Numbered from the stretch's first letter, positions 24,744-33,672 are shown. The stretch: DNA of 64,000 bases from Chitinophagales bacterium (GCA_020636545.1 JACJXS010000008.1:1-64000), one strand, 5' to 3'. Numbers and translations are program-made. Notes: generated by a model from the sequence alone, not told the origin.

Positions 24744-27690
24744 TATTTTTCTTACTTATATTTTTAAAATAGAATAATAAAATTCCAAGGAATAACAAAG
24801 TTAAAGTAAAAATTATATATTTCATACTATGATTTTCTTTTGAAAAAGTACTGTAAATAGAATAGTTTGACCAAAAAAATGGCTCAGCACCCATTGCATC
24901 AGTATTCATTAAATAGGCTAATTTGGCATTTCTAATGGCATCTTCATAAGATTGCTTGTTTTTGATATTTTTATAGAAATAGGTCATCATTGTTTTAGCT
25001 ACTTTATCTGAAGCATTCCAACGTGTTACTAGAATGTTTTTCGCACCTGCATATTGAAATGCCCATGCAAAATTTAGAATACCTTCGCCAGAATTTTTGC
25101 GACCAAAACCACCTTGACACATATTTAAGCTGACTAAATTTGTATTGATATTTTGTTGAATAATCGTACTGATTTTTAAAAAGTAATTGTGTAAGCTATC
25201 AGGTTGGAAAATAATAGCAGAAGAAGTTGGAATTAAACTGTCAATTTGAGAATGTGCAGAGAAATGTATAATACCAAAGTTATCTTTGTTTAGATTGTAA
25301 TTGTCAATATTTGCATCTTTTGCAACTAATATTTTCGATTGAAGTAAAGGCTGAATAAGCTTGATTTCGTCAATATTCTGAAGTGGTGTATAATTGGATT
25401 GCTTGTAATTGGGAGCAATACATAAAACTTTATCATTTGTGAGTTGTTTTTTGTTGTCATTACCAAAGTATATTCTTCCTGAAAAAGTGTGACTGATATT
25501 ATATTGTTCTATTAAGTATTTATTTTGATGAATTAATGCCCCGAATGAAATATTCCTTGTCATTCCATCTGGTGCAATAATAAGTTTAATATTTTCATCT
25601 AAAATTTTTGTTGGAATCAATTGACGGGTTATTTTTTTAGCCAATTCTTTATCGTACTTTTTTGCCTGAATGCTGTTGTTTAAAATTTTTATAGATTCTT
25701 CCGATAGGTCAATTTTATATAAGGTACTATTGTTATTTGTAATGGCTAATAAATAGGTGGATTGACCTTGGTTATAATAATCTAAGAAAGCTGTTTTTGG
25801 ATTTAATTTTTGTTGGATTGTAGGTATTGTATTTTTACCTTCCTTAATATTTGAATTATTGACTTTTTTAGTTTCCAACTCATATTGTTTTTTCAAAATA
25901 AATAATTCATTTTTTAGTTGCTTTATTTTTGAGTCATTCGTTTCGTTTAGACTTTGTTGTTCTATTTCAGCATTTATTTGCTCAATTTTTTTAATTATAC
26001 TACTATTGTTGTTTTTATTTTTTAAATTGCTGTTTAGGGCATTGGCTTTATTATTTTCAATAAAGAAATACATCCATTCCAAATATTCTTTTTTGTTTTC
26101 TAATTGGTATAACTGCTCAGTTAGTGGAATGGCTATCGCTGATATTTGAGCTAAAATCTCAGCATCACTTAGTTTTGATTTCTCGCCAATATATTCAAAT
26201 TTCCTATCTTGAATTTTGTTTGTGAGTCCAATTAAAATTTCTAAATATTTTTTGTTTTGTTCAATAGCAAAAGATTTATTTAAGTCTCGTTGTTGAATTA
26301 TTTTTAAGTATTGTAAATAAGCAAGTGTTACGGGAAATAAATCATTTTTATTATCTGGTAACGCTTTTTTTGTAAAGAGTAATGCCTCATTGTATTTTTT
26401 TTCGTCTAATTTGATTTCAGCAATATTTAAGTATATTCCTAAATTGTAATTATTCTTTATGCCTAAAGATGTATTATAAATTCCGATGGCGATGTTGAAG
26501 TTTTTTATTGCTTCATTATACTTAAATTGGACTTTGTCGATTAAGCCTATTCGATAATAGGATTCCGCCATTCTCATAGAGTTTTCAGTGCCTAATTGTT
26601 GTTCGTTGCTTATTACTTTTTTACAAAGCAGTCTTGCTTCATCATATTTTTGAAGAGCAATATAAATAATAGCCAATTCTAAATAGTTTTCTGAAATATC
26701 TTCATTGTTTTCTTCTAAAAACTTTTGTCTGATGGCTAATGCTTTTTCTAAATAATATTGTGCATGGTAATAATCTTTTAGTTCGCTATAAACCATACCA
26801 CAATCAAAATAAGCATAAGCAGCTTCAATATGTTCTTTGCCATAAATAGCTTCGCAAATTTCTTTATCTCGAGTAAAATAATCTAAGGCTTTGTCTAATT
26901 CGCCTTTTTCCAAATAGATACTTCCCAATACAGAATAGCATTCAGCAACTCTTTTATGGTTTTCTCCAAATTTCTTTTTATTAATCTCTAACGCATTTTT
27001 TACTAAATGTATGGCTTCCTCTGTTCTGTTTTGTTCAAAATAAATTAAAGATAAATTGTAATTTACTCTAGCAATTTCAGTTGCATTGTGATGTGGAAAT
27101 TTTTGAAACAGCTCTTTGGCTTTCAAATAATACTGCATTGCCTTTTCAATCTCCGATTGATAATAATAAACAACGGCAATGCCATTGGTTGCCATTCCAC
27201 ATTTTCTGATATATTTTGACTCCTTAAATTTAGAAAGCAAATTGATTGCATTTGTGAAGTTTGATTTTGCTAATTCAAATTGATTTTTACGCAAATAAAT
27301 AGTTCCCAGAAGAAATGCTTTAGAGCCTTTATTGAAAATTGTTTTAGGCGTATATTGTTCAGCAAAAAAATGTGCTTTTTCTAAATTATTTGTATTTAAT
27401 AGATATTGTAATTGCAACAAATCTGCTTGCTCAATTAGACTAGAATCTCGAATAGATTTTCTAAATGCAGTCAATTCTTGCTCGAAAGTCTCAAAGTTTT
27501 GCAACATAAAATTACATTCAAGAATTTTTAACCTTGAATTTTCATTTTGTACCGCTTGTTGAAACATTTTTTTCGCCTGCTGATAAGCTTCAAGTTCAAA
27601 CAGTTGAACGCCTTTCTCAAAGCTCACATCTTTAGAAAAAGATATTAGAAAAATAAAAACTAAACTAATCGATAATAATTTCTTCAGCAT
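24727..27690 (-). CDS. TPR-CHAT protein (caspase-like peptidase domain), secreted/membrane-anchored
   Basis: 987 residues. A signal peptide or N-terminal anchor (LLSISLVFIFLISFS) is followed by about ten TPR units (residues ~25-480; for example AVVYYYQSEIEKAMQYYLKA, AECYSVLGSIYLEKGELDKA) and a charged coiled-coil-like linker (~540-630). The CHAT domain (~690-945) has the His of IIHFSAHSQ (~812), the Cys of VSLNMCQGG (~858), GEGILNFAWAFQYAGAKNIL and AYLMNTDAMGAEPFFWSNY. A C-terminal membrane helix lies at ~953-975. CHAT is caspase-related and the His/Cys pair is intact. The topology suggests the periplasmic face of the inner membrane. Related TPR-CHAT proteins are peptidases in gasdermin and type III-E CRISPR systems, but many others have no known role. 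Confidence 0.88.
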   Translation of the reverse strand: MLKKLLSISLVFIFLISFSKDVSFEKGVQLFELEAYQQAKKMFQQAVQNENSRLKILECNFMLQNFETFEQELTAFRKSIRDSSLIEQADLLQLQYLLNTNNLEKAHFFAEQYTPKTIFNKGSKAFLLGTIYLRKNQFELAKSNFTNAINLLSKFKESKYIRKCGMATNGIAVVYYYQSEIEKAMQYYLKAKELFQKFPHHNATEIARVNYNLSLIYFEQNRTEEAIHLVKNALEINKKKFGENHKRVAECYSVLGSIYLEKGELDKALDYFTRDKEICEAIYGKEHIEAAYAYFDCGMVYSELKDYYHAQYYLEKALAIRQKFLEENNEDISENYLELAIIYIALQKYDEARLLCKKVISNEQQLGTENSMRMAESYYRIGLIDKVQFKYNEAIKNFNIAIGIYNTSLGIKNNYNLGIYLNIAEIKLDEKKYNEALLFTKKALPDNKNDLFPVTLAYLQYLKIIQQRDLNKSFAIEQNKKYLEILIGLTNKIQDRKFEYIGEKSKLSDAEILAQISAIAIPLTEQLYQLENKKEYLEWMYFFIENNKANALNSNLKNKNNNSSIIKKIEQINAEIEQQSLNETNDSKIKQLKNELFILKKQYELETKKVNNSNIKEGKNTIPTIQQKLNPKTAFLDYYNQGQSTYLLAITNNNSTLYKIDLSEESIKILNNSIQAKKYDKELAKKITRQLIPTKILDENIKLIIAPDGMTRNISFGALIHQNKYLIEQYNISHTFSGRIYFGNDNKKQLTNDKVLCIAPNYKQSNYTPLQNIDEIKLIQPLLQSKILVAKDANIDNYNLNKDNFGIIHFSAHSQIDSLIPTSSAIIFQPDSLHNYFLKISTIIQQNINTNLVSLNMCQGGFGRKNSGEGILNFAWAFQYAGAKNILVTRWNASDKVAKTMMTYFYKNIKNKQSYEDAIRNAKLAYLMNTDAMGAEPFFWSNYSIYSTFSKENHSMKYIIFTLTLLFLGILLFYFKNISKKNNVSTS

Positions 27691-27744
27691 TCGTATAAAA
27701 ATACATTTTATATTTATATCATATACCTTTTAAAAACAATAAAT

Positions 27745-27752
27745 TATCTTTG
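27745..27752 (+). promoter_or_regulatory. -7 box before leuB
   Basis: TATCTTTG matches TAnnTTTG and ends 5 nt before the ATG at 27758, which would give a nearly leaderless mRNA. No good -33 TTG is at the expected distance. Confidence 0.4.
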
Positions 27753-27757
27753 TAGTT

Positions 27758-28819
27758 ATGGAAAAGAAAATTGCAGTTTTGCCAGGCGATGGAATCGGCC
27801 CAGAAATTATTACAGAAGCAGTAAAAGTATTAAATGCTATAGCACAAAAGTTTGGACATCAATTTCAATATGAATATGGATTAATTGGTGCTGATGCTAT
27901 TGACAAAACAGGCAATCCATATCCAGATGCAACGCACGAACTTTGTTTAAATGCTGATGCTATTTTATTTGGTGCTATTGGCGATCCAAAATATGATAAT
28001 GACCCAAGTGCAAAAGTTCGCCCTGAACAAGGTTTGCTAAAAATGCGTGGTGCTTTAGGCTTGTATGCTAATATTCGCCCAGTTAAAAGTTATGATGCGT
28101 TATTAGATGCATCTCCATTAAAAAATGATAGAATAAAAGGTGCTGATTTTGTTGTGGTAAGAGAATTAATTTCGGGAATTTATTTTGGAAAACCACGAGG
28201 CAGAAGTGAAGACCAAAATATCGCTTACGATACTTGTGTTTATACTAGAGAGGAGATTTTACGTATCACTGAAAAGGCATTTGAATTTGCAAAAAACAGA
28301 AATAAAAAAGTTACACTTTTAGATAAAGCAAATGTTTTAGCCACATCAAGATTATGGAGAGAAGTTGTTACTGAATATGCTAAACAATTTCCTGAAATCA
28401 CTTTAGAATGTAATTTTATTGATAGTGCAGCGATGGAAGTGATTACAAAGCCAACAAAATTTGATGTTATTCTGACAGAAAATCTTTTTGGTGATATTAT
28501 TTCAGATGAAGCCTCCGTAATTGGTGGAAGTTTAGGCTTGTTGCCTTCGGCATCAATGGGCGAGAAAACTTCCTTGTATGAACCAATTCACGGTTCCTAT
28601 CCACAAGCAAAAGGTAAAAATATAGCTAATCCAATGGCAACGATTTTATCTGCTGCAATGTTGTTGGAATATAGCTTTGGATTAATTGAAGAAAGCAAAG
28701 CAATCGTAAATGCTGTTGATAAAGCATTGAATGAAGGATTTGTTACGGAAGACATCAATCAAGGGAAATACAAAACCAACGAAGTTGGCGATAAAATTGT
28801 TGAATTTATTTTGCAATAA
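27758..28819 (+). CDS. leuB: 3-isopropylmalate dehydrogenase
   Basis: 353 residues, the normal length. It begins KKIAVLPGDGIGPEIITEAV and carries LLKMRGALGLYANIRPV, the RELISGIYFG loop typical of isopropylmalate rather than isocitrate dehydrogenases, DKANVLATSRLWREV, and LTENLFGDIISDEASVIGGS with the metal-binding aspartates. It oxidises and decarboxylates 3-isopropylmalate in leucine synthesis, using NAD. Unusually it is not beside leuA/leuC/leuD but 6 nt upstream of a glycosyltransferase gene. Confidence 0.96.
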   Translation: MEKKIAVLPGDGIGPEIITEAVKVLNAIAQKFGHQFQYEYGLIGADAIDKTGNPYPDATHELCLNADAILFGAIGDPKYDNDPSAKVRPEQGLLKMRGALGLYANIRPVKSYDALLDASPLKNDRIKGADFVVVRELISGIYFGKPRGRSEDQNIAYDTCVYTREEILRITEKAFEFAKNRNKKVTLLDKANVLATSRLWREVVTEYAKQFPEITLECNFIDSAAMEVITKPTKFDVILTENLFGDIISDEASVIGGSLGLLPSASMGEKTSLYEPIHGSYPQAKGKNIANPMATILSAAMLLEYSFGLIEESKAIVNAVDKALNEGFVTEDINQGKYKTNEVGDKIVEFILQ

Positions 28820-28825
28820 ATAAGT

Positions 28826-29950
28826 ATGAAAATTGCCATCATAGGTCCTGCTTATCCTTATCGTGGTGGAATTGCAAATTTTTCAGAACGATTGGCCTAT
28901 GAATTGCAATTGGAACAAGAGAAAATTCAATTGTTTACATTCAATTTGATGTATCCAAGTTTTTTATTTCCGGGTAAATCACAATATGCAGAAAGTGTTT
29001 TGCAGTTTCCGTTGGAAATAACACAGAATATTAATTCTATTAATCCTTTTAATTGGTGGAAAGTTGGAAAATATATCCAAAAACAAAATTTTGATTTGGT
29101 AATTATTCCTTATTCTATACCATTTTTGGCACCAAGCTTAGGATTTATTGCAAGAGTGATTAAAAAGAACAGCCATACAAAGATTTTGTCTATTATTCAT
29201 AATCTGCACCCACACGAAAAAAGATTTGGCGATAAGTTTTTATCTAATTTTTTTCTAAAAAGTTGTGATGTGTTTTTGACTTTATCTTCAAAAGTAAAAG
29301 AAGATATTTTAGGCATTCGTTCAAATGCTAAAGTAATTGTTTCCAATCACCCAATTTATGATACATTTGGTGCTATAATAGAAAAGCAAAAAGCAAAAAA
29401 ACAATTAAATTTAGAGGAAAGCAAGCAATATATTTTGTTTTTTGGCTTAGTTCGTGCATATAAAGGCTTAGATATTTTAATAGATGCAATGTCTATTGTG
29501 GCTCAACAAAATCCAAATATTCAATTGCTAATTGCTGGAGAATTTTATGGTGATTATCCAAAATACCTTGCTCAAATTGAAGCTTTAAATTTATCTCAAC
29601 GTATTGTTGTAATCAATCAATTTATTCCAGAAGATAAAGTAAATAGTTATTTCTGTGCTGCAGATATTGTTGTGCAGCCCTATAAAAATGCTACACAAAG
29701 TGGTATCACACAAATTTGCTATCATTTTAATAAACCAATGATAGTAACAAATGTGGGTGCTTTGGCGGAAAATGTAGCCAATAATCATGTAGGATTTGTT
29801 TGTGAACCAAGCAAAGATGCCGTTGCTGCATCTATTTTAAAGTTTTATCAAGAAGAAAAAGAAGCTATCTTTATTGAAAATATTAAAGAAGAAAAAAAGA
29901 AATACAGTTGGCATAAATTAAGTCAGCAGATTAAATCAGTTTTCCAATAA
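28826..29950 (+). CDS. GT4-type glycosyltransferase
   Basis: 374 residues, GT-B fold. The N-terminal domain opens KIAIIGPAYPYRGGIANFSE, with LSIIHNLHPHEKRFG about residue 125. The C-terminal donor domain has FGLVRAYKGLDILIDAM, LLIAGEFYGDY, VVQPYKNATQSGITQICYHF and KPMIVTNVGALAENV, with the donor-binding pattern of family 4. It probably acts at the cytoplasmic face in lipopolysaccharide or other envelope glycan synthesis; acceptor and sugar are unknown. It lies 3 nt before gmhA, whose product feeds heptose synthesis, so a heptose-containing surface glycan is plausible. Confidence 0.88.
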   Translation: MKIAIIGPAYPYRGGIANFSERLAYELQLEQEKIQLFTFNLMYPSFLFPGKSQYAESVLQFPLEITQNINSINPFNWWKVGKYIQKQNFDLVIIPYSIPFLAPSLGFIARVIKKNSHTKILSIIHNLHPHEKRFGDKFLSNFFLKSCDVFLTLSSKVKEDILGIRSNAKVIVSNHPIYDTFGAIIEKQKAKKQLNLEESKQYILFFGLVRAYKGLDILIDAMSIVAQQNPNIQLLIAGEFYGDYPKYLAQIEALNLSQRIVVINQFIPEDKVNSYFCAADIVVQPYKNATQSGITQICYHFNKPMIVTNVGALAENVANNHVGFVCEPSKDAVAASILKFYQEEKEAIFIENIKEEKKKYSWHKLSQQIKSVFQ

Positions 29951-29953
29951 ATT

Positions 29954-30526
29954 ATGCAAGAGTATATCATTCAAATATTAAAAGAGACCATAGAGCAAAG
30001 AAATAAATTGCTAAACGATGCTGTATTACTCGGAAATATTGAAAATATTGCACAATTACTTATTCAAACTTTTAGACAGCATAATAAAGTTTTGTTTTGT
30101 GGAAATGGTGGTTCTGCTGCTGATGCACAGCATTTAGCCGCAGAATTTTCTAATAAGTTTATGAAAGATAGAAAATCATTAGATGCTGAAGCATTGCACG
30201 TTAATACTTCTTATTTAACGGCGGTTGCCAATGATTATTCCTATCGAGATGTGTATGCCAGACTAATTGAAGCAAGAGGGCAAGAAAAAGATGTTTTGAT
30301 AGCCCTTTCTACTTCAGGAAATTCAGAGAATATTGTGGAGGCTGTAAAAATGGCAAAACAAAAGCAAATGGTTGTGGTTGGTTGGACAGGGCAAAATGCT
30401 GGCAATATGGATAATTATTGTGACATTTTAATCAAGGTTCCGTCAGATAATACAGCAAGAATTCAAGAAATGCATATCACCATTGGACATATTATCTGTC
30501 AATTAGTAGAAGCAGAATTATTTTAA
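29954..30526 (+). CDS. gmhA: D-sedoheptulose 7-phosphate isomerase (GmhA)
   Basis: 190 residues, SIS fold. Hallmarks are VLFCGNGGSAADAQHLAAEF, RKSLDAEALHVNTSYLTAVA, RGQEKDVLIALSTSGNSENI and the C-terminal EMHITIGHIICQLVEAELF carrying the conserved His/Glu. It converts sedoheptulose 7-phosphate to glycero-manno-heptose 7-phosphate, the first step to ADP- or GDP-heptose for envelope glycans. It ends the leuB/glycosyltransferase transcript. Other heptose genes are not in the window. Confidence 0.92.
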   Translation: MQEYIIQILKETIEQRNKLLNDAVLLGNIENIAQLLIQTFRQHNKVLFCGNGGSAADAQHLAAEFSNKFMKDRKSLDAEALHVNTSYLTAVANDYSYRDVYARLIEARGQEKDVLIALSTSGNSENIVEAVKMAKQKQMVVVGWTGQNAGNMDNYCDILIKVPSDNTARIQEMHITIGHIICQLVEAELF

Positions 30527-30531
30527 TTTTT

Positions 30532-30548
30532 TTGGCATAGCTATTGCA
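30532..30548 (+). promoter_or_regulatory. sigma54-like -24/-12 promoter (best match in window)
   Basis: TTGGCAT (30532-30538), AGCTA, TTGCA (30544-30548) has GG and GC at the exact sigma54 spacing and a perfect TTGC. The -12 C lies 50 nt before the ATG at 30597. A GACA-N7-TGTC palindrome like the one before groES occurs upstream at 30486-30500, inside gmhA and further away (31 nt), so it may be coincidental. Confidence 0.55.
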
Positions 30549-30596
30549 TTTATCAACATAAATGTTTAACTTTATCTATTAATTGTGCAAAAGCCT

Positions 30597-30950
30597 ATGA
30601 AAAAACTATTTACATTAATTTTTATTTTTATTTCTTTCAATATTTTTGTAAGTCAAAATGCTATTGCAAAAAGTTTATTTGCTCCAGATTTGAAAGAAAT
30701 TCTTAGTATTTATCCTAATCCAATTGCAACGAATGCAACAATTAAAATCTCTAATGATATTAATTTACAGGAAAGCAATGTGAGTGTTGTTTTTTATAAT
30801 ATTGTTGGAAAAGAGATTTTTAAAATCTCTCAAATTAAAAACTACGAAATCAATATTTCTAGAGATAATTTTAAAACCAGCGGACTTTATTTTTATCAAT
30901 TAAATATTGATGAAAAACTTCAAAGCACAGGAAAAGTTATTGTAAAATAA
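30597..30950 (+). CDS. Small secreted protein consisting almost only of a T9SS type A sorting domain
   Basis: 117 residues from the ATG at 30597, preferred over a GTG 12 nt upstream because MKKLFTLIFIFISFNIFVSQ is a standard signal peptide. The mature protein is essentially one T9SS type A sorting domain: ILSIYPNPIATNATIKISND, VVFYNIVGKEIFKI, SGLYFYQLNIDEK and STGKVIVK. There is practically no cargo in front of it. Such domains are recognised by the type IX secretion system and usually removed as the protein is anchored or released. It lies behind the strongest sigma54-like site of the window and is convergent to the arginase-like gene. Confidence 0.82.
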   Translation: MKKLFTLIFIFISFNIFVSQNAIAKSLFAPDLKEILSIYPNPIATNATIKISNDINLQESNVSVVFYNIVGKEIFKISQIKNYEINISRDNFKTSGLYFYQLNIDEKLQSTGKVIVK

Positions 30951-30996
30951 TTTTTTTTGTTTTCTTAAATCTTCAATCTATATTTGCTATTGCATA

Positions 30997-32133
30997 CTAT
31001 TGTAGTCGGATTAAATTTCTCATCCAAGCTTCTGGAATTTCTCCATCTTTTGCAATTCTGTAATCATTATAAATACAAGGAATTAAGTGGGCAACGGTTC
31101 TATCTCCTCTGTTTACATTGATTTTCATCCACCATCTTTCGGTTTTTTTACTTTTTAAAAAAGTAAATGCTTCTTCTTCTACATACACTGTAAAATGGTA
31201 AAATTCTTGTTCGTTTAAAATTGGGTAATCCATTCTTCTCAAATTCACACCCTCGATAAAATACCAAATCATTTGGGCTACTTGATGTGCTGTAACATTT
31301 TTAATATCTTCCATTGGATTATAATTGTAAATTCCAAAAGAACTCAAAATATCACTCATACCAGCAAATCTTGCCAACATACAAGCTTCATCTCCAAACA
31401 GACCATTTGGCGATGGTGCAACTTGACCTGGAGCATCGGAGAAACGAATTGCTTGAATATCAAATACGGCTAAATTTGCTTCACGAATAAAAGGCTCAGC
31501 CTCAAAAACATTTTCTCGAATTTTGCCAACACGCAAAGAATCAAATTGATAATTGTGTACTATTGTGCTGATGTCTTTCTGTATGAAATAAGATTGATAA
31601 GCAATTAAATTGTATTTTTTTAGATAATTAGTATTGAAAATATTGTATAAATAGCTTTCTTCTAATTTCCCTTCCTCTGGATTGGCAGTCATATTTGCAC
31701 CAATCTGACTGATTTGTATTTCGTTTTCTAAAATTTCATAGGCATTATATTGTGCTTGCAATAAATCTAAATCTCCACCTATAATTATCAAAATAATATT
31801 ATTGCGAATGGCATTTTTGGTAACATCTTTTAAAGCTACTAAAGTATCTTGACGAGTATTGCCTTTTTTGATATTTCCTAAATCTATTATTTTGGTATCA
31901 TTGTAAAATGAAGTATAAGTATATAGTTGTTGCCTAACTTGGTTGGGTGCTAATTCTGTTCCTTGATTGTCATCATTATTCAAATTATCTTCAACACCAA
32001 CTAATGCAATTTTATAAGGCTCAATTTCTGTTGTATCTAAACCAAAAAATGCCACATTATTTGGTAAATTCGGATTTCGAGTGATACATTCATTATAAAA
32101 TTCCTGAGTAATTGGTTCTACAAAATCAAACAT
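30997..32133 (-). CDS. Arginase/formiminoglutamase-fold protein lacking metal ligands (probable pseudoenzyme)
   Basis: 378 residues of the ureohydrolase fold: KIALVGVEDNLNNDDNQGTE with VRQQLYTYTSFYNDTKIIDL near the N-terminus, and VFDIQAIRFSDAPGQVAPSP, GDEACMLARFAGM and SSFGIYNYNP later. The canonical manganese ligands are missing: GGDH reads GGDL (about residue 121), the DAHxD block reads GANMT, and FDxD reads FDIQ. Members of this family in Bacteroidota are often annotated formimidoylglutamase despite such losses. A non-catalytic or re-purposed role is inferred. It is not in an operon with histidine-degradation genes. Confidence 0.82.
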   Translation of the reverse strand: MFDFVEPITQEFYNECITRNPNLPNNVAFFGLDTTEIEPYKIALVGVEDNLNNDDNQGTELAPNQVRQQLYTYTSFYNDTKIIDLGNIKKGNTRQDTLVALKDVTKNAIRNNIILIIIGGDLDLLQAQYNAYEILENEIQISQIGANMTANPEEGKLEESYLYNIFNTNYLKKYNLIAYQSYFIQKDISTIVHNYQFDSLRVGKIRENVFEAEPFIREANLAVFDIQAIRFSDAPGQVAPSPNGLFGDEACMLARFAGMSDILSSFGIYNYNPMEDIKNVTAHQVAQMIWYFIEGVNLRRMDYPILNEQEFYHFTVYVEEEAFTFLKSKKTERWWMKINVNRGDRTVAHLIPCIYNDYRIAKDGEIPEAWMRNLIRLQ

Positions 32134-32206
32134 CTTTTTTATTTATTGGAATAAAAGTAGAAAATGCCCATGAAATTAGTCAAAATATTTACTCAACTAA
32201 TGTGTA

Positions 32207-32848
32207 TTACTTTTTTCCATAAGTTACGTAATAATCGAAAATAAATTCCTTTTTTATAAGAATTGATGGCAATAGATTAATTTTGTTTTGTGCCATAAAG
32301 CCTTCATATTCTTTCAAATTATATTGATGTGGATGCAAAACATCACCTGGCAAAATTTTGAAAAGCTTATGTAAAAATGCATTTCTGTGTGCATCAATAG
32401 ATACAATTAGCCAACCATTTGGCTTTAAAGCTTCTGCTAATTTTTTATAGGCTAATTCAATGTTTTCTACATGGTTAATCGCATTCAAACAGAAAATAAC
32501 ATCATATTCCTCTTTAGTTTCAATTTGTTCAATACTTTGCGTTATAAATTGTGTGTACGGATACCAAACTGGGTCAAAATGTGCTAATTTTTTATACTCA
32601 TCTAATAAAGGATCGAGTGCATAGACTTTATTATTTTTGAGGGCAGTAAAAATACCTGCGGGTCCACAACCAGCATCTAAAATAGTTAAGTTTTCTAGCG
32701 TTGGAATGTTTGGAATTTTAGTAATAAAATCTTTCCAATATTGTTGTTTCCACTTCAGATAAGTTTGGATATCTTTATTGTCTAAATAATTTTTCCACCA
32801 TTTTATTTCTAAAGATTGTGCTAATTTCCATTTCCAATTTCCTATCAT
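32207..32848 (-). CDS. Class I SAM-dependent methyltransferase
   Basis: 213 residues. Motif I is ILDAGCGPAGIFTAL (about residues 56-70), followed by YALDPLLDEY and the CLNAINHVENIELAYKKLAE region, then LKPNGWLIVSIDAHRN. This is the UbiE/Methyltransf_11-type fold. The substrate is not identifiable. It stands between the arginase-like and TatD genes on the same strand; spacing of 47 nt to TatD and 73 nt to the arginase-like gene allows but does not prove co-transcription. Confidence 0.85.
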   Translation of the reverse strand: MIGNWKWKLAQSLEIKWWKNYLDNKDIQTYLKWKQQYWKDFITKIPNIPTLENLTILDAGCGPAGIFTALKNNKVYALDPLLDEYKKLAHFDPVWYPYTQFITQSIEQIETKEEYDVIFCLNAINHVENIELAYKKLAEALKPNGWLIVSIDAHRNAFLHKLFKILPGDVLHPHQYNLKEYEGFMAQNKINLLPSILIKKEFIFDYYVTYGKK

Positions 32849-32895
32849 AAGCTTTGTAATTATCTTCGTGGTTTATACTATCAAAATTATAGAAT

Positions 32896-33672
32896 TTACG
32901 ATATTTTTAAATTAAAAAGTTGCTTTGCATTTTGAGTTGTTTGTGTCGCAATTTCCTCTATTGTTTTTTGATAAATAGTGGCTAAAGTTTCGGCTACTAT
33001 TTTTGTATAGGCACTTTCATTTCTTTTACCTCGATAAGGAACTGGCGGAAGATAAGGGGCATCAGTTTCCAATACAATATTTTCTAATGAAATGTTGGTT
33101 AATGTTTCTCGAAGATGTGTGTTTTTATAGGTTACGACACCGCCAATGCCCAAATAAAATCCTAATTTTATAATCTCATTTGCTTCTTCCAAACTGCCTG
33201 TAAAACAATGAAAAATACCTTTTGGATTTTGCTTTCTCTTCTTTAAAATATCTAAGATGATATAGGTGCTTTCTCTTGAATGAATAGCAATTGGTAGCTG
33301 ATGTTCCAATGCCCAATCACATTGAGTTTCAAACGCCTCCTTTTGTATTTCTAAAGTAGTTTTGTCCCAATATAAATCTATTCCAATCTCACCAATTGCA
33401 ATAGGTTTTATGTCTGCTATTCTATCATAAATTGTTGCTAGTTCTTGTTGATAATTCTCAGGTTTTACATAACAAGGATGAAGTCCCAACATCGGGAAGA
33501 TTTGTTGTGGATATTGTCGGCAAATTTTCATCATTGGCTCTATAGTTGAAACATCAACATTTGGAATCCACATATTTTGTATGCCTGCATCAAATGCACG
33601 TTGTATCATTTCGTCCCTATCCAGATTAAAATTGTCTTCGTATAAATGGGTGTGCGTATCAATCAAAAACAT
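32896..33672 (-). CDS. TatD family metal-dependent nuclease/hydrolase
   Basis: 258 residues from ATG 33672; a TTG 9 nt upstream is less likely because the family begins MxxDTHxH. Metal-ligand motifs are all present: DTHTHLYED at the N-terminus, GEIGIDLYWD (about residue 93), HSRES, HCFTGSLEEA and ETDAPYLPP. TatD enzymes are TIM-barrel phosphodiesterases acting on DNA ends and possibly in other hydrolyses. No special context. Confidence 0.93.
   Translation of the reverse strand: MFLIDTHTHLYEDNFNLDRDEMIQRAFDAGIQNMWIPNVDVSTIEPMMKICRQYPQQIFPMLGLHPCYVKPENYQQELATIYDRIADIKPIAIGEIGIDLYWDKTTLEIQKEAFETQCDWALEHQLPIAIHSRESTYIILDILKKRKQNPKGIFHCFTGSLEEANEIIKLGFYLGIGGVVTYKNTHLRETLTNISLENIVLETDAPYLPPVPYRGKRNESAYTKIVAETLATIYQKTIEEIATQTTQNAKQLFNLKIS

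Noticed and set aside
24727..27690. Reading the TPR-CHAT protein as a Craspase- or gasdermin-linked defence system
   Set aside because: No CRISPR array, Cas7-11-type gene or gasdermin-like small gene lies nearby, and the protein has a signal/anchor, unlike those cytoplasmic effectors.
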